Part shown: piece by piece, positions 1-10,425 of the stretch
Layout: each line of letters opens with the position of its first letter
How positions within the stretch are numbered: the first letter of the stretch is position 1
From: Bryopsis sp. KO-2023
Taxonomy: Eukaryota; Chlorophyta; Ulvophyceae; Bryopsidales; Bryopsidaceae
Length of the DNA: 64,000 nucleotides
Direction: 5' to 3'
NCBI GenBank assembly: GCA_030272585.1
Contig: BSYQ01000001.1
Location: 4,092,001-4,156,000 of the forward strand
Position numbers and translations under genes: made by a program
The notes under the pieces: model-generated
What the model was told of the DNA's origin: nothing
The model's database searches: none
The model's input: the letters and a program-made list of their open reading frames with translations, nothing else

Positions 1-2682
1 CTCGATGTGAAAGTGTATTGCTGTCCTTCATCCAGCTCCTCCCTCATCGAATGGCCGGCGGCAGCAAAGCCGGGACTGACATAAGCTCCAACAGTGATGG
101 GGTGCTCCGCCACACCTAACCATCCCAAGCACACTCTCTCTCAAACTTGAGAAAATGTAACACCCTTTCCACAGGAAATCCCTCACCACATCAATTCATC
201 GAATTCAAGGATAAGAATTATGAGTTCGCAGGAATCAAAAGGGCCGCCGATATCATTTTCACCCTCTGTCATCATGGACCTTTTTTTTGGCGCTTTCTTG
301 GGGGAAGCTGTATTTTTTTGAGAATACCGTCCGTAGATGGTCGGCTGTGAAGCATGTGGCACTCACCAGGTCCTCCAAGGGTTGTCATCCCAGGACCAGA
401 GTTTCCAGCAGAAGCAACAAACACGATGTTGTGCTTGTTGGTCAAATCCTTCAGTAGCTCGATGAATCGGCCTCCGTTCGGAATCGCAATGCACTCTCCG
501 TAGCTCATGTTGCACAAATCCACTTTGTGCTCCAGAGCAGCCACAATCGCCCTGGTCATCCCTGGACCTGTCTCGATGCTCCCCAAGCGGGTGTCACCGA
601 TTTTGCAAGATATGATTTGACACCCTGAATCCCCCCACAAAAAAGAAAAAGAAAAAGAAAACATCATTCAAATCCGTATTCTTCACCCCCCCAAAAAAAA
701 ATTCACTATTCAAACGCAATTTCTTCTTCAACCCCTCCAAAAAACAAAAACACACAACAAACAGAAATGAAAGCGAGGAGCTGTGTGGGGATTTGTCTGC
801 ATACCGGGGGCGATTCCGTTTAGCTCTGGATTGTCAGGGTGGTTGGCACCCACGATGCCAGCTACGTGGGTCCCATGCATGATGATGTCCACCACGATGC
901 ACAACACATTTCCCTCTTCATAAATGTTGCAAGCGAAATTGCACGCATCGATGGCACTGAAGGTGCCGTATTTTCGCTCGTCTCTGAAGTTCGTCAAAGG
1001 AACGAAGTCTGCCAAAAGCCCCTCCGCGGAATCGGGCTCGTACATGTCCGAAGTGTCAAGTGCAGCCCTCCACTTGTCCCCATCATGCCACACCACGCAG
1101 TCAATAATTGGTCCTGCGTGGAGCACATGGAAATAAATGAGATGTCTGGATTAAAATTCTGACACATTTCGCTCTAGAATGTAACAAGCGCCATCTCCTC
1201 CACTAGCTACTCAAAAAGAATAAAAACAGGTGCATGGCCGTTTGCCAACTTTTGAAAGCCAGAAAGAAATAAACAACATACCGACATCATTCAGCTTTTC
1301 CATCATGGACAAGAGCAGCTTGACTCTGGATTCGAGCTCGCCCCTCTCCTTCTTTTTGTCATCATCGCCAGAAACATCGGGATTCGCGGTGTCGAATTTT
1401 GCCAAAGCGGCGGAAGCTTCCGCCACCGCTGCCCTCTGCTTCTCCTGGAAGCTCTTCAGACGGTGAGATTTTAGCCGGGGAACGAGCCCCGAGCACACGA
1501 GTTCGAAAACATGTTTCGATCCGATGTGCCATTTCCCTGTGCCAAAAATAGAATGCAGAATTAAGAATCACTGCCTTTAGCAAGTCCCTTTTGGGCCATC
1601 ATCGGGATAATTACTAAAACTTGCCCTGCTCCTCTGTTCAGTGAATCGACCTATCAACAGCAGATGATGATCAATCGCACTTGAAAATCATAAGAAAGAG
1701 ATTGAGAGGGAGCATGCAATGCTTTCTGATCCTATTGATGTGCTCAAACGTTAGGGAAAGAAAGAGTTTTGCATAGCATAGAAAACACTGCACCTGAGGG
1801 ATTCTTCCACTCTGAGTTCACTTTCAATTTTCGACCAGTGAGTCCGGTCAAGCATCCATCTTCATCGAGCTCCACCACTTTGGATGTGTCTACATCCCCA
1901 GATCCGGTGCCATCAAGCACATCAATGATCTGCATGAATCATATCAGGTAAAGCTTAGCAACCACACTATATCTCATCGTTCGATCGGATTTGTTTCTTG
2001 GGCTTTTCTGTCAGGAAATTTATTTTCTTAAAGCTGCAGAGATCCCCACCTTGGGCTTCCCGTCCGAAGTGACTTGCAAACCACTGGCTCCTGTAAACAG
2101 AGGGGCGATAATCAGAAGCTTTTTCCACATCACTCGATCACCATGCATTAATGTCTGAAATCACAAGATAGTTGCATAAAGCTCTTGCATGCATTGATGT
2201 TATGATTTCCAAGGGAGGCTCATTTTGGGCCCTGGTTTAATGGTGGGGGTACATCCTGACTGACCTGGATCCACCCCAGTGTCAAAAATTGCCACCACAG
2301 TTCCCCTTCCATCGAATTCTGGATGCTCCTGTCTCACCAAACAGACGTCAGTTTTCGTAACAACAGCTCATACAACATAAAGAGAAAGCATAGGTGAACA
2401 TAAGCCACCGACCTTCATAAACTTCAAAGCACCGGTTTCCTCCTTGGGCATAGCGCCCGCGAAGTAGCTGGCTCCGATCTCTTTCGCAGTCATCTCCGGT
2501 TGACGCTCGATAACGGCGCGACGTTGGGTCGATCTGGAAGTCGAGGCGATCGGCCTTAAGCAGCCCTGCTTTCGATTCACGCTTGGCAGCCTTGAGCGTA
2601 GAAACGACCGCGAACAAAGCCCTTTCGTTGGTTTCGCAGCGATCACACCCAAACGATAACACTGCGACCAAACGAAGGCCAT
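1..2682 (-). CDS. TPP2: Tripeptidyl-peptidase II, N-terminal part (runs off the window)
   Basis: Large cytosolic subtilisin-type serine exopeptidase that removes tripeptides from peptides released by the proteasome. I can join eight exons on the minus strand, roughly 2682-2413, 2328-2265, 2090-2051, 1930-1795, 1539-1282, 1112-805, 624-367 and 115 to the window edge, all with GT-AG borders. The catalytic Asp motif FDTGVDPG is in exon 2, and the His motif HGTHVAG is at about 900. The oxyanion-region motif SAGNSGPG is at about 400. The catalytic Ser lies outside the window. Segments such as VVWHDGDKWRAALDT and CKIGDTRLGSIETG read closer to plant than animal TPP2 (from memory). The chosen ATG at 2682 adds about 75 residues rich in Arg and Ser before the conserved PKEETGA start; an internal Met (MTAKEIG) could start a shorter form. 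It is head-to-head with RPC4. Confidence 0.93.
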
Positions 2683-3080
2683 TTTACTTCAGCAGACCAA
2701 CATCACACGCATCAAGCCAGGATTATTTGTCCGACAGAAACGCCGCGCGAGCGCCATTATTCACCTGATCTTTGACATTCAAAGAGTAACCGACGAAGTG
2801 CTTTTTTTAGAGAGGGCAGTTTTTTTTTCTGCACGCAGATTCCGAGCGAATCTGAATTTTGTTTTTTCGAAGCTTCTTGCTGTTTCTGATATCTTCACTA
2901 GCCGCCTCTTATTCGTAGACCTCCACGTTTCGTTTCGTTTCACTTTTGGAGGCTTCGTCAAAAAGGTGTGTTTTTAGTGTGACCTTGCAGTAAAATTGGC
3001 ATTCTTGGACCACCAGTGCTTCATTTTGGGAGTCCTGTTTTTGGATATTTTTCAGGAAGAGAGAGAGTTGAGGCAAAAAA
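2683..3080. promoter_or_regulatory. Shared upstream region of TPP2 and RPC4
   Basis: About 400 bp separate the start codons of the divergent TPP2 and RPC4 genes. The stretch is A/T-rich with T-runs near 2805 and 2823. It holds no open frame that I would call a gene. It must contain both promoters and 5' UTRs; I cannot point to a specific element. Confidence 0.5.
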
Positions 3081-4190
3081 ATGTTGAGTCCTGGGCAAGG
3101 TGGTGGCGAAGAGCCACCACCTGACAAAAAAAAGCCCCAAAAGATGAGATTTGCACCTGTTGTAAAAAAGAAGAAAGACAAGAAAAAGAGCGACAAGGAG
3201 AAGAAAAAGAAGGATGTGGTGGCGGGAGGGGATACGGGGAACAACACCGCAGCTTTCCGAGAGCTGATGGAATTCGTGCAATCGGAAGCTTCCTGGAAAA
3301 GGGGGGATGACAGGAGTTACAGGACTGTGCAGATGGGGTCTGTGGCGTTCGGGGCTAGAGACCAATCAGGAGCAGCTGGTGGTCAAGGCAGTCGTGGGGC
3401 TTGGGGTGGTGGCGGAGCAGGGGGTGGGGGGAGCAGTGGTGCTGAGCCATCGATTGCTGGGTTGAAATCGGAGGTCAAAGGTGTGAAGAAGGGCAAAGCC
3501 AAGCGTGGGGAGGTTTCCCCCAGGGAACATCCTGTAGACTTTTCCTCGTATTATCCCACATTTCTTCCGATATCTGGAGATCCCATTGGTCCTAGCGCTA
3601 GTGAACGGCTGGTGAAAGATTTGGTGGTGGGGAGCGATTCCGAGGGGGAAAGCTGCAATGCTGCCGAGGAGTTGAGGCTGGATGGGTCAGATTCAGGGAT
3701 GATGCTGTTTCAACTCCCAGGTTTGTTACCTGTGGCTGCCCCATCCAAGGAGTTTGACAAAGTGAAAAAGAAAGGCAACCAATCCGCCCAGGACTCCGAC
3801 TGCGAAGAGCCCAGAAAAGAGGCAATGAAAACCAAGGATCTTCCAGGAGGGAGGATAGGCAAGCTGATGGTGTTCAAGAGTGGGAAAGTCAAGATGAGAA
3901 TCGGGGACGCTCTGGTGGATGTTTCGCCTGGGGTGGAATATCCTTTCAGACAAGAGGTGGTGGCGGTGAACCTGGAGGATGGGGAAGGCAGGGGTCATTG
4001 CGTTTCGATGGGACATGTGGAAAGCAGAGCTTTATGCACATTGGACATGTTTCAGTTGCTTTCGGAGGAGGCTCTACCCGATTTTCGATCTTTGTATGCA
4101 CGGCAGGATAAGCCCGAAGAGGTGGAAACTGGCCTCGAGCCAGATAAAAGTACTCCAAGGATGGATAAAATGGATGAGGACCCAACATAG
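3081..4190 (+). CDS. RPC4: DNA-directed RNA polymerase III subunit RPC4 (RPC53/POLR3D family)
   Basis: Subunit of nuclear RNA polymerase III that works with RPC5 in initiation, termination and recycling on tRNA and 5S genes. It is a single exon of 369 codons starting at an ATG just upstream of a short proline stretch. The N-terminus has the family's basic block (MRFAPVVKKKKDKKK, residues about 22-36). A Gly-rich low-complexity section follows (about 100-120). The diagnostic RPC4 C-terminal domain covers about residues 255-340: GGRIGKLMVFKSGKVKMRIG, then DVSPGVEYPFRQE, then a GHVESRALCTLD strand. This matches the human order of a K-SG-V-hydrophobic-G motif, a DVS-G motif and a GH--hydrophobic-C-D motif. 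The middle is disordered and Ser/Asp-rich, as is usual. No intron is needed, unlike most neighbours. Confidence 0.85.
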   Translation: MLSPGQGGGEEPPPDKKKPQKMRFAPVVKKKKDKKKSDKEKKKKDVVAGGDTGNNTAAFRELMEFVQSEASWKRGDDRSYRTVQMGSVAFGARDQSGAAGGQGSRGAWGGGGAGGGGSSGAEPSIAGLKSEVKGVKKGKAKRGEVSPREHPVDFSSYYPTFLPISGDPIGPSASERLVKDLVVGSDSEGESCNAAEELRLDGSDSGMMLFQLPGLLPVAAPSKEFDKVKKKGNQSAQDSDCEEPRKEAMKTKDLPGGRIGKLMVFKSGKVKMRIGDALVDVSPGVEYPFRQEVVAVNLEDGEGRGHCVSMGHVESRALCTLDMFQLLSEEALPDFRSLYARQDKPEEVETGLEPDKSTPRMDKMDEDPT

Positions 4191-4783
4191 GAAAGGAGTT
4201 CTTTTACATTGTTTTTCTTTTTTTTTGTCTTTTTTTGGACGTCTCAAGACTGCAAAGAAAAAAATTAATGTGGGGGGAAAGATAACCCTTAAGGGTGGCA
4301 GAGCTATGAAAACGAGACATTTCTGGCATTGGAGGGATATTCATTTTTTATAATAAAAAATGCGTTCACATGTAGCATATTAGGCAGAGAACTCAAATCT
4401 GAAATCCCACCGACCCCATTTTTTTTTATGATTTCACTCGATGACTCATTACTGCAAAACTTTTTCAGCATCAAACTCTTGACAATTTATCAAAACATTG
4501 TTACATAGGGACCAAGCAGCTGTTGTACATATATATAAAACAAAGCGACACAGAGCGCACAAAAAAAACCATAATCTCAAAAAGTGTTCACCAAAATTCA
4601 GTAACATGCTTTCCCATCACGCGTTCACTTGGCTGCGTTTTCCTTCCTCCTGTGCAAGCATCCACACCCACACATCGAAACAACCCCTATTGAAAGTGGT
4701 CTTTCCAGTACCTTGTTTGTTCACTTGTTATTTTTGGGGGGGAGGGGGGCAGGAGAAGACCCCTGAATCTCATTCTTTTGTTC
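4191..4783. other. Intergenic, between RPC4 and the lumen-protein gene (convergent 3' ends)
   Basis: A/T-rich spacer between two convergent genes. It contains T-runs at about 4210-4235 and 4420, and a G-run near 4735-4748. No coding exon is supported. It presumably holds the 3' UTR and polyadenylation site of RPC4 and, on the other strand, that of the lumen protein; an AATAAA for the latter lies at about 4803-4798. Confidence 0.5.
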
Positions 4784-5380
4784 CTATGCTCTCTGTTTTA
4801 TTCCAGTGTTCAATGTGAAAAAATGTCTTTGCAGAAGACTCCCTACTTCATTTCTACAATGTGTCGGGGGACCAGGACTCGAACCCACCTGTCTGCTGTG
4901 GATGTTTGGAGTTTTGTCCTCTGAAACAGCAAACTTGCTATCCTCAAAGGCAGACTCCTCCACTCCGGTGGTTTTCATATCTTCGGCCGCCTCCCTCAGC
5001 GCTCGCTTCCTCTCCAGCTTCCTGACACAGGTGACGCTTCCCGCTAAGACGAGAACGTCGCAAACACACCGAAATTCTCGACATGCTACCACCACACTCA
5101 CGCTTTCTTAGCAGCATCGACGTCGACGGCTGCAGCAGGACCCGCAACCAACGCGGTCGAAGCAAGCAGGCCCAGGAAGACGTCTCTGCGAGCACGTCTA
5201 TCCGTTCAGAACAGAAGCAATCCCAGTAGGACTGATTTAAGCACCTTGGGTCTTTACTTTTCCACACCTTCGGTTAGCTTCCGGATGTCGAGGCCCCGCT
5301 CGCACAGCTGGTGCTCTAGTTTTGCTAAGGCGCGAGGAGGAAGTGAGAGGGAGGCGCGAACAGAGCGTTTGCGACACCAT
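4784..5380 (-). CDS. Small thylakoid-lumen protein with twin-arginine (TAT) signal, function unknown
   Basis: Three exons (5380-5268, 5197-5102, 5021 onward) join in frame. The first 40 or so residues are Ser/Arg/Ala-rich without acids (MVSQTLCSRLPLTSSSRLSK, ending in a VRAG-like site), a typical stroma transit peptide of a primary plastid. Exon 2 then encodes a twin-Arg motif (RARRDVFLG), a hydrophobic core (LLASTALVAG) and the site GPAAA, i.e. a TAT lumen signal. The mature chain is short, about 55-60 residues, charged and helical (KLERKRALREAAEDM), ending SEDKTPNIHSRQ. The end is uncertain. Splicing after that Gln to the AG near 4855 gives stop almost at once, while read-through gives about 30 more residues to 4784. 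I do not recognise the family. A photosystem-associated lumen role is inference from targeting alone. It is divergent from the FAD synthase gene. Confidence 0.7.
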
Positions 5381-5590
5381 CACGAAAATCAATCACAGGA
5401 CGCCAGGAGGTCCAGGTTCGAATTTGTAGGACTGCTGTTCGGCGCCCAGCTGGTGATTAGTCACGATTGCGAGATATCCCATGTGCCAGCAATGTATATT
5501 CCCTTCAGCTTCATTGATCGTATCGTTTTTTCGCTATCCCTTCGCTTGGCTTTAGCTTCTGAACTGGAATCTGCTTAGAATTCTTTAAAC
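5381..5590. promoter_or_regulatory. Shared upstream region of lumen-protein and FAD synthase genes
   Basis: Only about 210 bp separate the two divergent start codons, so both promoters must sit here or overlap the neighbouring 5' exons. No TATA-like element stands out in a fixed position. Called from gene arrangement only. Confidence 0.45.
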
Positions 5591-8500
5591 ATGGACGTCC
5601 TGAACGCTATGGCTTCTTGCAGCGACGCGCACCTCAAGGCGAAAGTCGAACACGCTCTGAATATTCTAAAGCGGGCGTGCGTCCTCTACAGGTGAGCCTG
5701 GATGGACTCTTCCACAGATTGGGTGGCTCACCTATCTCACCTCCCTGGGATTCCTTAGATCTCCTGTGGAGTGTTTGTTCATCGTTTTCGGTGTTTCTAA
5801 CGTTGAATTTCGCACGTTCGGTTTCGCAGCCCGGAGCACGTCGCGATGAGTTTCAATGGGGGAAAGGACTCAACTGTGCTGCTCCATCTATTGAGAGCAG
5901 CCTTAACCCGCTATGGCGCGGAAAACGGTGAGATTCCCCGCGTCGAAGTTGCTTCATTCGCACGTCGCTCAGGTTGACGACCGAGGGAGGAGTCCTTTAA
6001 CGCTCGCGTTTATTTTTTATTTTTTGAGCCTGTGATGCATCCACAGGAGGCATTATTGCTGCAAAATCTTTCATATTCTTTCAACCAAACGACTTCATCG
6101 AGATTCGCGACTTTGCGCACGAGATGGATCGGAGGTGATGCCCCCATGACGTCCCAAAATGTTCCTCCCCCATTCCCAATGCTTTGGGCTTAGAATAGGC
6201 TCCATTCAAAAAAGACATCAAAAGAGCAATGTCAATTCTGTGGGGCGGCATTGGCTTTTTTTTCTTTTGAGGAATCTTAGGAGTCTGTATTCACTTGAGA
6301 AGGTCGCTATGGCTGTACACCTGGGGCCTGTTTCAAGTCTCAATCAATGAGCTGTTCATGCGTACCATCATTCTTCTGGAGGTTTCCTCTTCTTTTGAAA
6401 GGGCCACATCGCATCGAGGCAGCCCCTCCACTGTGCAAATCAGTCAATATGGCCCCACTTGCCACCATTTGAAAGCTTTTTTTGAAATCCGAGTTCATTA
6501 TTGTATTTTTTGATGTTCGACGAATGAATAACTCGGAACTTTGTTGGGAACATGACAGATTTCGATTTCTATTTTGCTGATTGGCAGGTATTCCTTAAAT
6601 CTTGACTACTTGGAGGGGCCCTTCAAGGAAGGGCTCGAAAAATACATCGCGAACAACCAAATAAAGGCAGTGGTGCTTGGGACAAGAAGGTATTTCACGA
6701 AAATCCATCATCAACAACCCACAGATCATTGAAAGATTGTAGTGGAAATACGCCACACCAGCAAGGGTGTATATCGAAGATTGGAGATGCTTTGTGTGAA
6801 GGGGTGACCCGAATGCTCCCGGCCAGGGCTTCTTTTGTCCGAGCAGCGATGGCTGGCCACCCTTTATGAGAATCAACCCAATTCTGGATTGGAGCTACCA
6901 AGACGTTTGGGCATTTTTGCGACTTCTTGAGGTCCCCTACTGCCGTCTGTACAATATGGGCTATACATCGGTGGGAGGCACCAACAACACTCATCCAAAC
7001 AAGTGAGGTTTCAACCGTGCGAAACTTGGGGCTGGAAAGCTGGGCAGTCGATGATTGATGAATGTGAAAAAGCTTGGTGCATGGGGATGATGTGCTGCTT
7101 TTTTTTTTCTTTCAGTGCCCTGCTAAAGGAAGATGGCACATTCGCACCCGCTTATCTATTGGCGGACAGTCGTCTGGAGCGATCTTGCCGAGCAATGGTG
7201 AAAATAACTGAACCGCTGTGAATCACATCACCAGAATATCCCTGAAATCAGTACATCGTTCCTTCATGTATTGTGAAATATTGCAAGAGAAATAACAGCC
7301 AAGGAAGGTGAAGATATGTTGTTGTGGGTTTCGATGGTTATCTGGGAATGGGGGTGGGACAGTGTTTTGATGTGGTGAACATGTTTTGCTGCAGGTGTCC
7401 AGAGCACCCTCTGATTCTGCTGGCCACACCAGAAATGCTGGTATAATTGCGATCGGAGACGAATTGTTATCAGGAGAGGTACACACCACTACACACCAGC
7501 AAAACAAGTTCTAACTTTTTTTTTCTTCTTTTTTTTGGGGTGGGGCTTGCATTTTGGATCCACCGGCTTCAATGCACACAGTCGTGTCTGAAACGTTTCG
7601 GTGGCCCATGACGACTGCGTGTTCCTCTTGGTGTTGCAGTCTTGAGAGCTCCTAAAGTTGGCCATGCATCTCTATTTGAAGGTAGAAGACACAAACACAA
7701 ACGCAAACTTCCTGTGCCAAGAGCTGAAGAGCATTGGCTGGAGAGTTCAAAAGGTGAATGCACGTCTGATGTTCTCTTTTACCCCTCCCACACACACACC
7801 CTGCTCAATGCATCTTTTGAGCTAGACAATCAGTATGGTTTGTGGTGTTGGGTTTTTTGTGTAGGTGGTGTTTGTCGGTGACGACATCCGAGCTATTGCT
7901 GAGGAAGTTCGAAGTCTTTCAGCGTCTTGTGATTTGGTCATTACATCAGGAGGGGTGGGCCCCACTCTGGATGATGTAACTATGGATGGCATCGCCAGAG
8001 CTATGGATGCATCCCTAGCCAGGTATACCTTCGCTCGCTATTTGCTGGTTGAAACCACCAGATGGTAGTTCCCCCCATTGTTCTCTCGAAGTCAACGTTT
8101 CGAATAAACTGAACCTTAGAATGAAGCTGAGTGTGTCGCAGTAGTGTTTGCTCACCATGACTGAGTCACGCAGGCATCCAGTGCTTGAGGAGCGGATCAG
8201 GGGACATTTTGGTGAAAACGTGACCGAGGCTCACCTCAAGATGGCGGAGGCACCGAACGGGTGAGAAAAACAACAACAAAAGGAGTGAAATTCCTGCTCT
8301 TTCGTACCACATTTGGGTACTGTGCAGGGAATCATACTTCTCTCGAACATCCATAGGGCTGCAGAAAATGCAGCCCTTCCAACATCTGATTCTCAAAAAG
8401 GGGGCTTCACGCAGTGGAAGATAGCAATTCCTGATGTGTGGATGTTCTGGAGGGACGTTTTAGTTTTAAGTCATGCTTCAAATTTTTTTGCCCAGAATCG

Positions 8501-9173
8501 AGATCATCGACGCTCCTGCAGGCAAGAATGGTGCTGGCTGCCCCCCGCCACCATTTCCTCTTTTTCGGTGTGGAAATGTCTACGTATTTCCAGGTTGGTA
8601 ATTGATTGCAGACTGTGGCAGTAGTCCTCCTTCATTCATGAGGCATTTTCGGTCGAACTGACCACCAGGAGGGTCTGTTGTAGGGGCACCTCAGGGCTGC
8701 CGGGAAAAGTGGGGGACGCTGAAGAAACACCTTGTTGAGGGAGAGCTTTTGCCACCCTTCCACACCGTGGTCATTAAACTCAGCGATGCTGAAGATATCC
8801 AAGAAGGGCCCATTCTAGACACCGTTGCGGAAGAGATCGGTGTGGATGTGGAGCTCAGCAGACATCCAGTGAGAGGGTCCAAAAAACTGGTTTTACCTGC
8901 ATAAGGAACATATATCCTGTACGAACGCGAGAAAGCCCTCTCCTTCTTTATTTTGCCTTTGTTTAGTTATTAGGATTTTTTTTTTCGTGTTGAGCGCATG
9001 GATGAGGTGTACTTGAATTTGTTTCTGAGTTTCTTTTAACTTTGGATTCGCAGATTTCCAATCAAGAGGACAATGCTGGAATGTTGGTCTGTCTGGAGTC
9101 CAACGACAAGACTCAGTTGGAAGCTGCTTATCAAATTCTGAAGGGGCGACTCCCCCCAGGTTTGATCCTTTGA
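5591..9173 (+). CDS. FLAD1: FAD synthase: PAPS-reductase-type adenylyltransferase plus MoCF-like domain
   Basis: Makes FAD from FMN and ATP. Thirteen exons join without a frame break to about 491 residues. The N-terminal half is the FAD synthase (PAPS reductase-like) domain, with the PP-loop SFNGGKDSTVLLHLL in exon 2, VVLGTRR in exon 4, and PFMRINPILDWSYQDVW then YNMGYTSVGGTNNT in exon 5. The C-terminal half is a molybdopterin-binding-like (MoCF/CinA) domain, with GIIAIGDELLSGE (exon 7), DTNTN (exon 8) and ITSGGVGPTLDDVT (exon 9). The order is the reverse of human FLAD1 and matches the plant arrangement as I recall it. An alternative splice from about 9158 to an AG at 9305 would replace the last residues (GLIL) with a tail beginning DSILKEEKQ. 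No targeting peptide is evident, so cytosolic action is likely. Confidence 0.93.
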
Positions 9174-10425
9174 TTGTACACATCCGCCCGGGGGGAAGAT
9201 TTTGACTTATTTTTAAACCGTATTTTGAACGACTTTTGGATCGAATGGCATCTAAAAATAAATAAATAAATATATATAAAACTAAAGATGTGTGTGGATT
9301 TGCAGATTCGATTTTAAAGGAAGAGAAACAAGTAAACAGCTGGATTCACGGTCGAGGAAGTGGGTTTCGCCTTAATTCCATCGGAGTCCGGACAAACCCC
9401 CGACATGGTCGCTGAGGCAAGAATGCATACGAATGCATGGTTTGTATGGTGGCACGGATCCAATGCAGGGTTGGGTAGTTAGGAGTGAGTAATGTTTCCA
9501 GGTGATCAGCGACCGTAGGATGAGGCTCGCCATAGGGAATCATTACGTTGACCACTGTGACTGACAGGGGAAGAAGACGACGGAAAGGGGGGGGGGAGGA
9601 GACCTTAGGGTTGTTCATTTGGAATGTGGCAGTTGTGCAAAAAGAATTGTGGGTTGGTTCGATTACCGAAACCACCATACAAACAAGAAAAATCGGAAGC
9701 CATCGAATTGAAGGTGGTCTTCTGTCCATCCATTATTTACACAGAACTTGTATTGAGGAAGCAGATATAGATATGTCGTAACTTACTGACGGTCCAGGCT
9801 GGTCCTGGCTGAAGTTCAGTGATGCAGAAAGGAGAGATAGGTCGGGGTTGCCGTTTCGGAATGCCAAATGAAACAAGGGGGATTGGAAAATCAACAATGT
9901 ACCAAAGGTCCAAATGATTCCTGTGGGTTTTTTTTCTGTTTGCTTATTTTTTAAATCTCTCGAGGTATTTCTCGATTCGTGTTTTTTTTTTTACTTTTAT
10001 CTTGTAGGATTGGTTAATTGGACTGGACGTCTGTTGTTTTCTTCTTCTTTTGCCATTTTGTGATGTCCTGGCTGAATTACACAACTTTTGGTTCATTAAT
10101 CCATTATTGCTCAATTATACCGATTCTGAATAATCAATCCAACCATCCACTTTAGTAAATTGGTTAAATTGGCTTTACCCCTCTGGACCCCACCAGACCC
10201 CTCGCTCGAATTTCCTCAGGGGTAAAACTGCTTTTTTTCTACCAATCTTGGAGTGCAGATTCCTAAAATTCCAATTTTGTAGTGCTTATGAATTCGCCAT
10301 CTTGCAGCTCATTTCTCTCCTTACTGCCATGCGCCAAGAGATGACGTCTTTGTGCGACACGGTCAAATGGTGGCGCGAATTTCGTTTTTCTGTGTTCGAG
10401 CGCAGCGGGGCTATTTTCGGGAACG
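9174..10425. other. Intergenic, about 1.25 kb
   Basis: Spacer between FAD synthase and the transporter. An AATAAATAAATAAATA stretch at about 9257-9272 is a likely 3' processing signal for FAD synthase. T-runs occur near 9930 and 9980. The open frames here lack splice-supported partners and resemble no family I know. A possible extra FAD synthase exon begins near 9306. Confidence 0.45.

Noticed and set aside
4866-4890. tRNA B-box-like sequence on the minus strand (GGTTCGAGTCC)
   Set aside because: The T-stem pairs poorly, no matching 5' acceptor stem or A-box lies at the right distance, and the site falls inside the lumen-protein gene end.
9346-9729. 127-codon open frame on the minus strand
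   Set aside because: No recognisable domain, no splice partners, and it overlaps a probable 3' region of FAD synthase.
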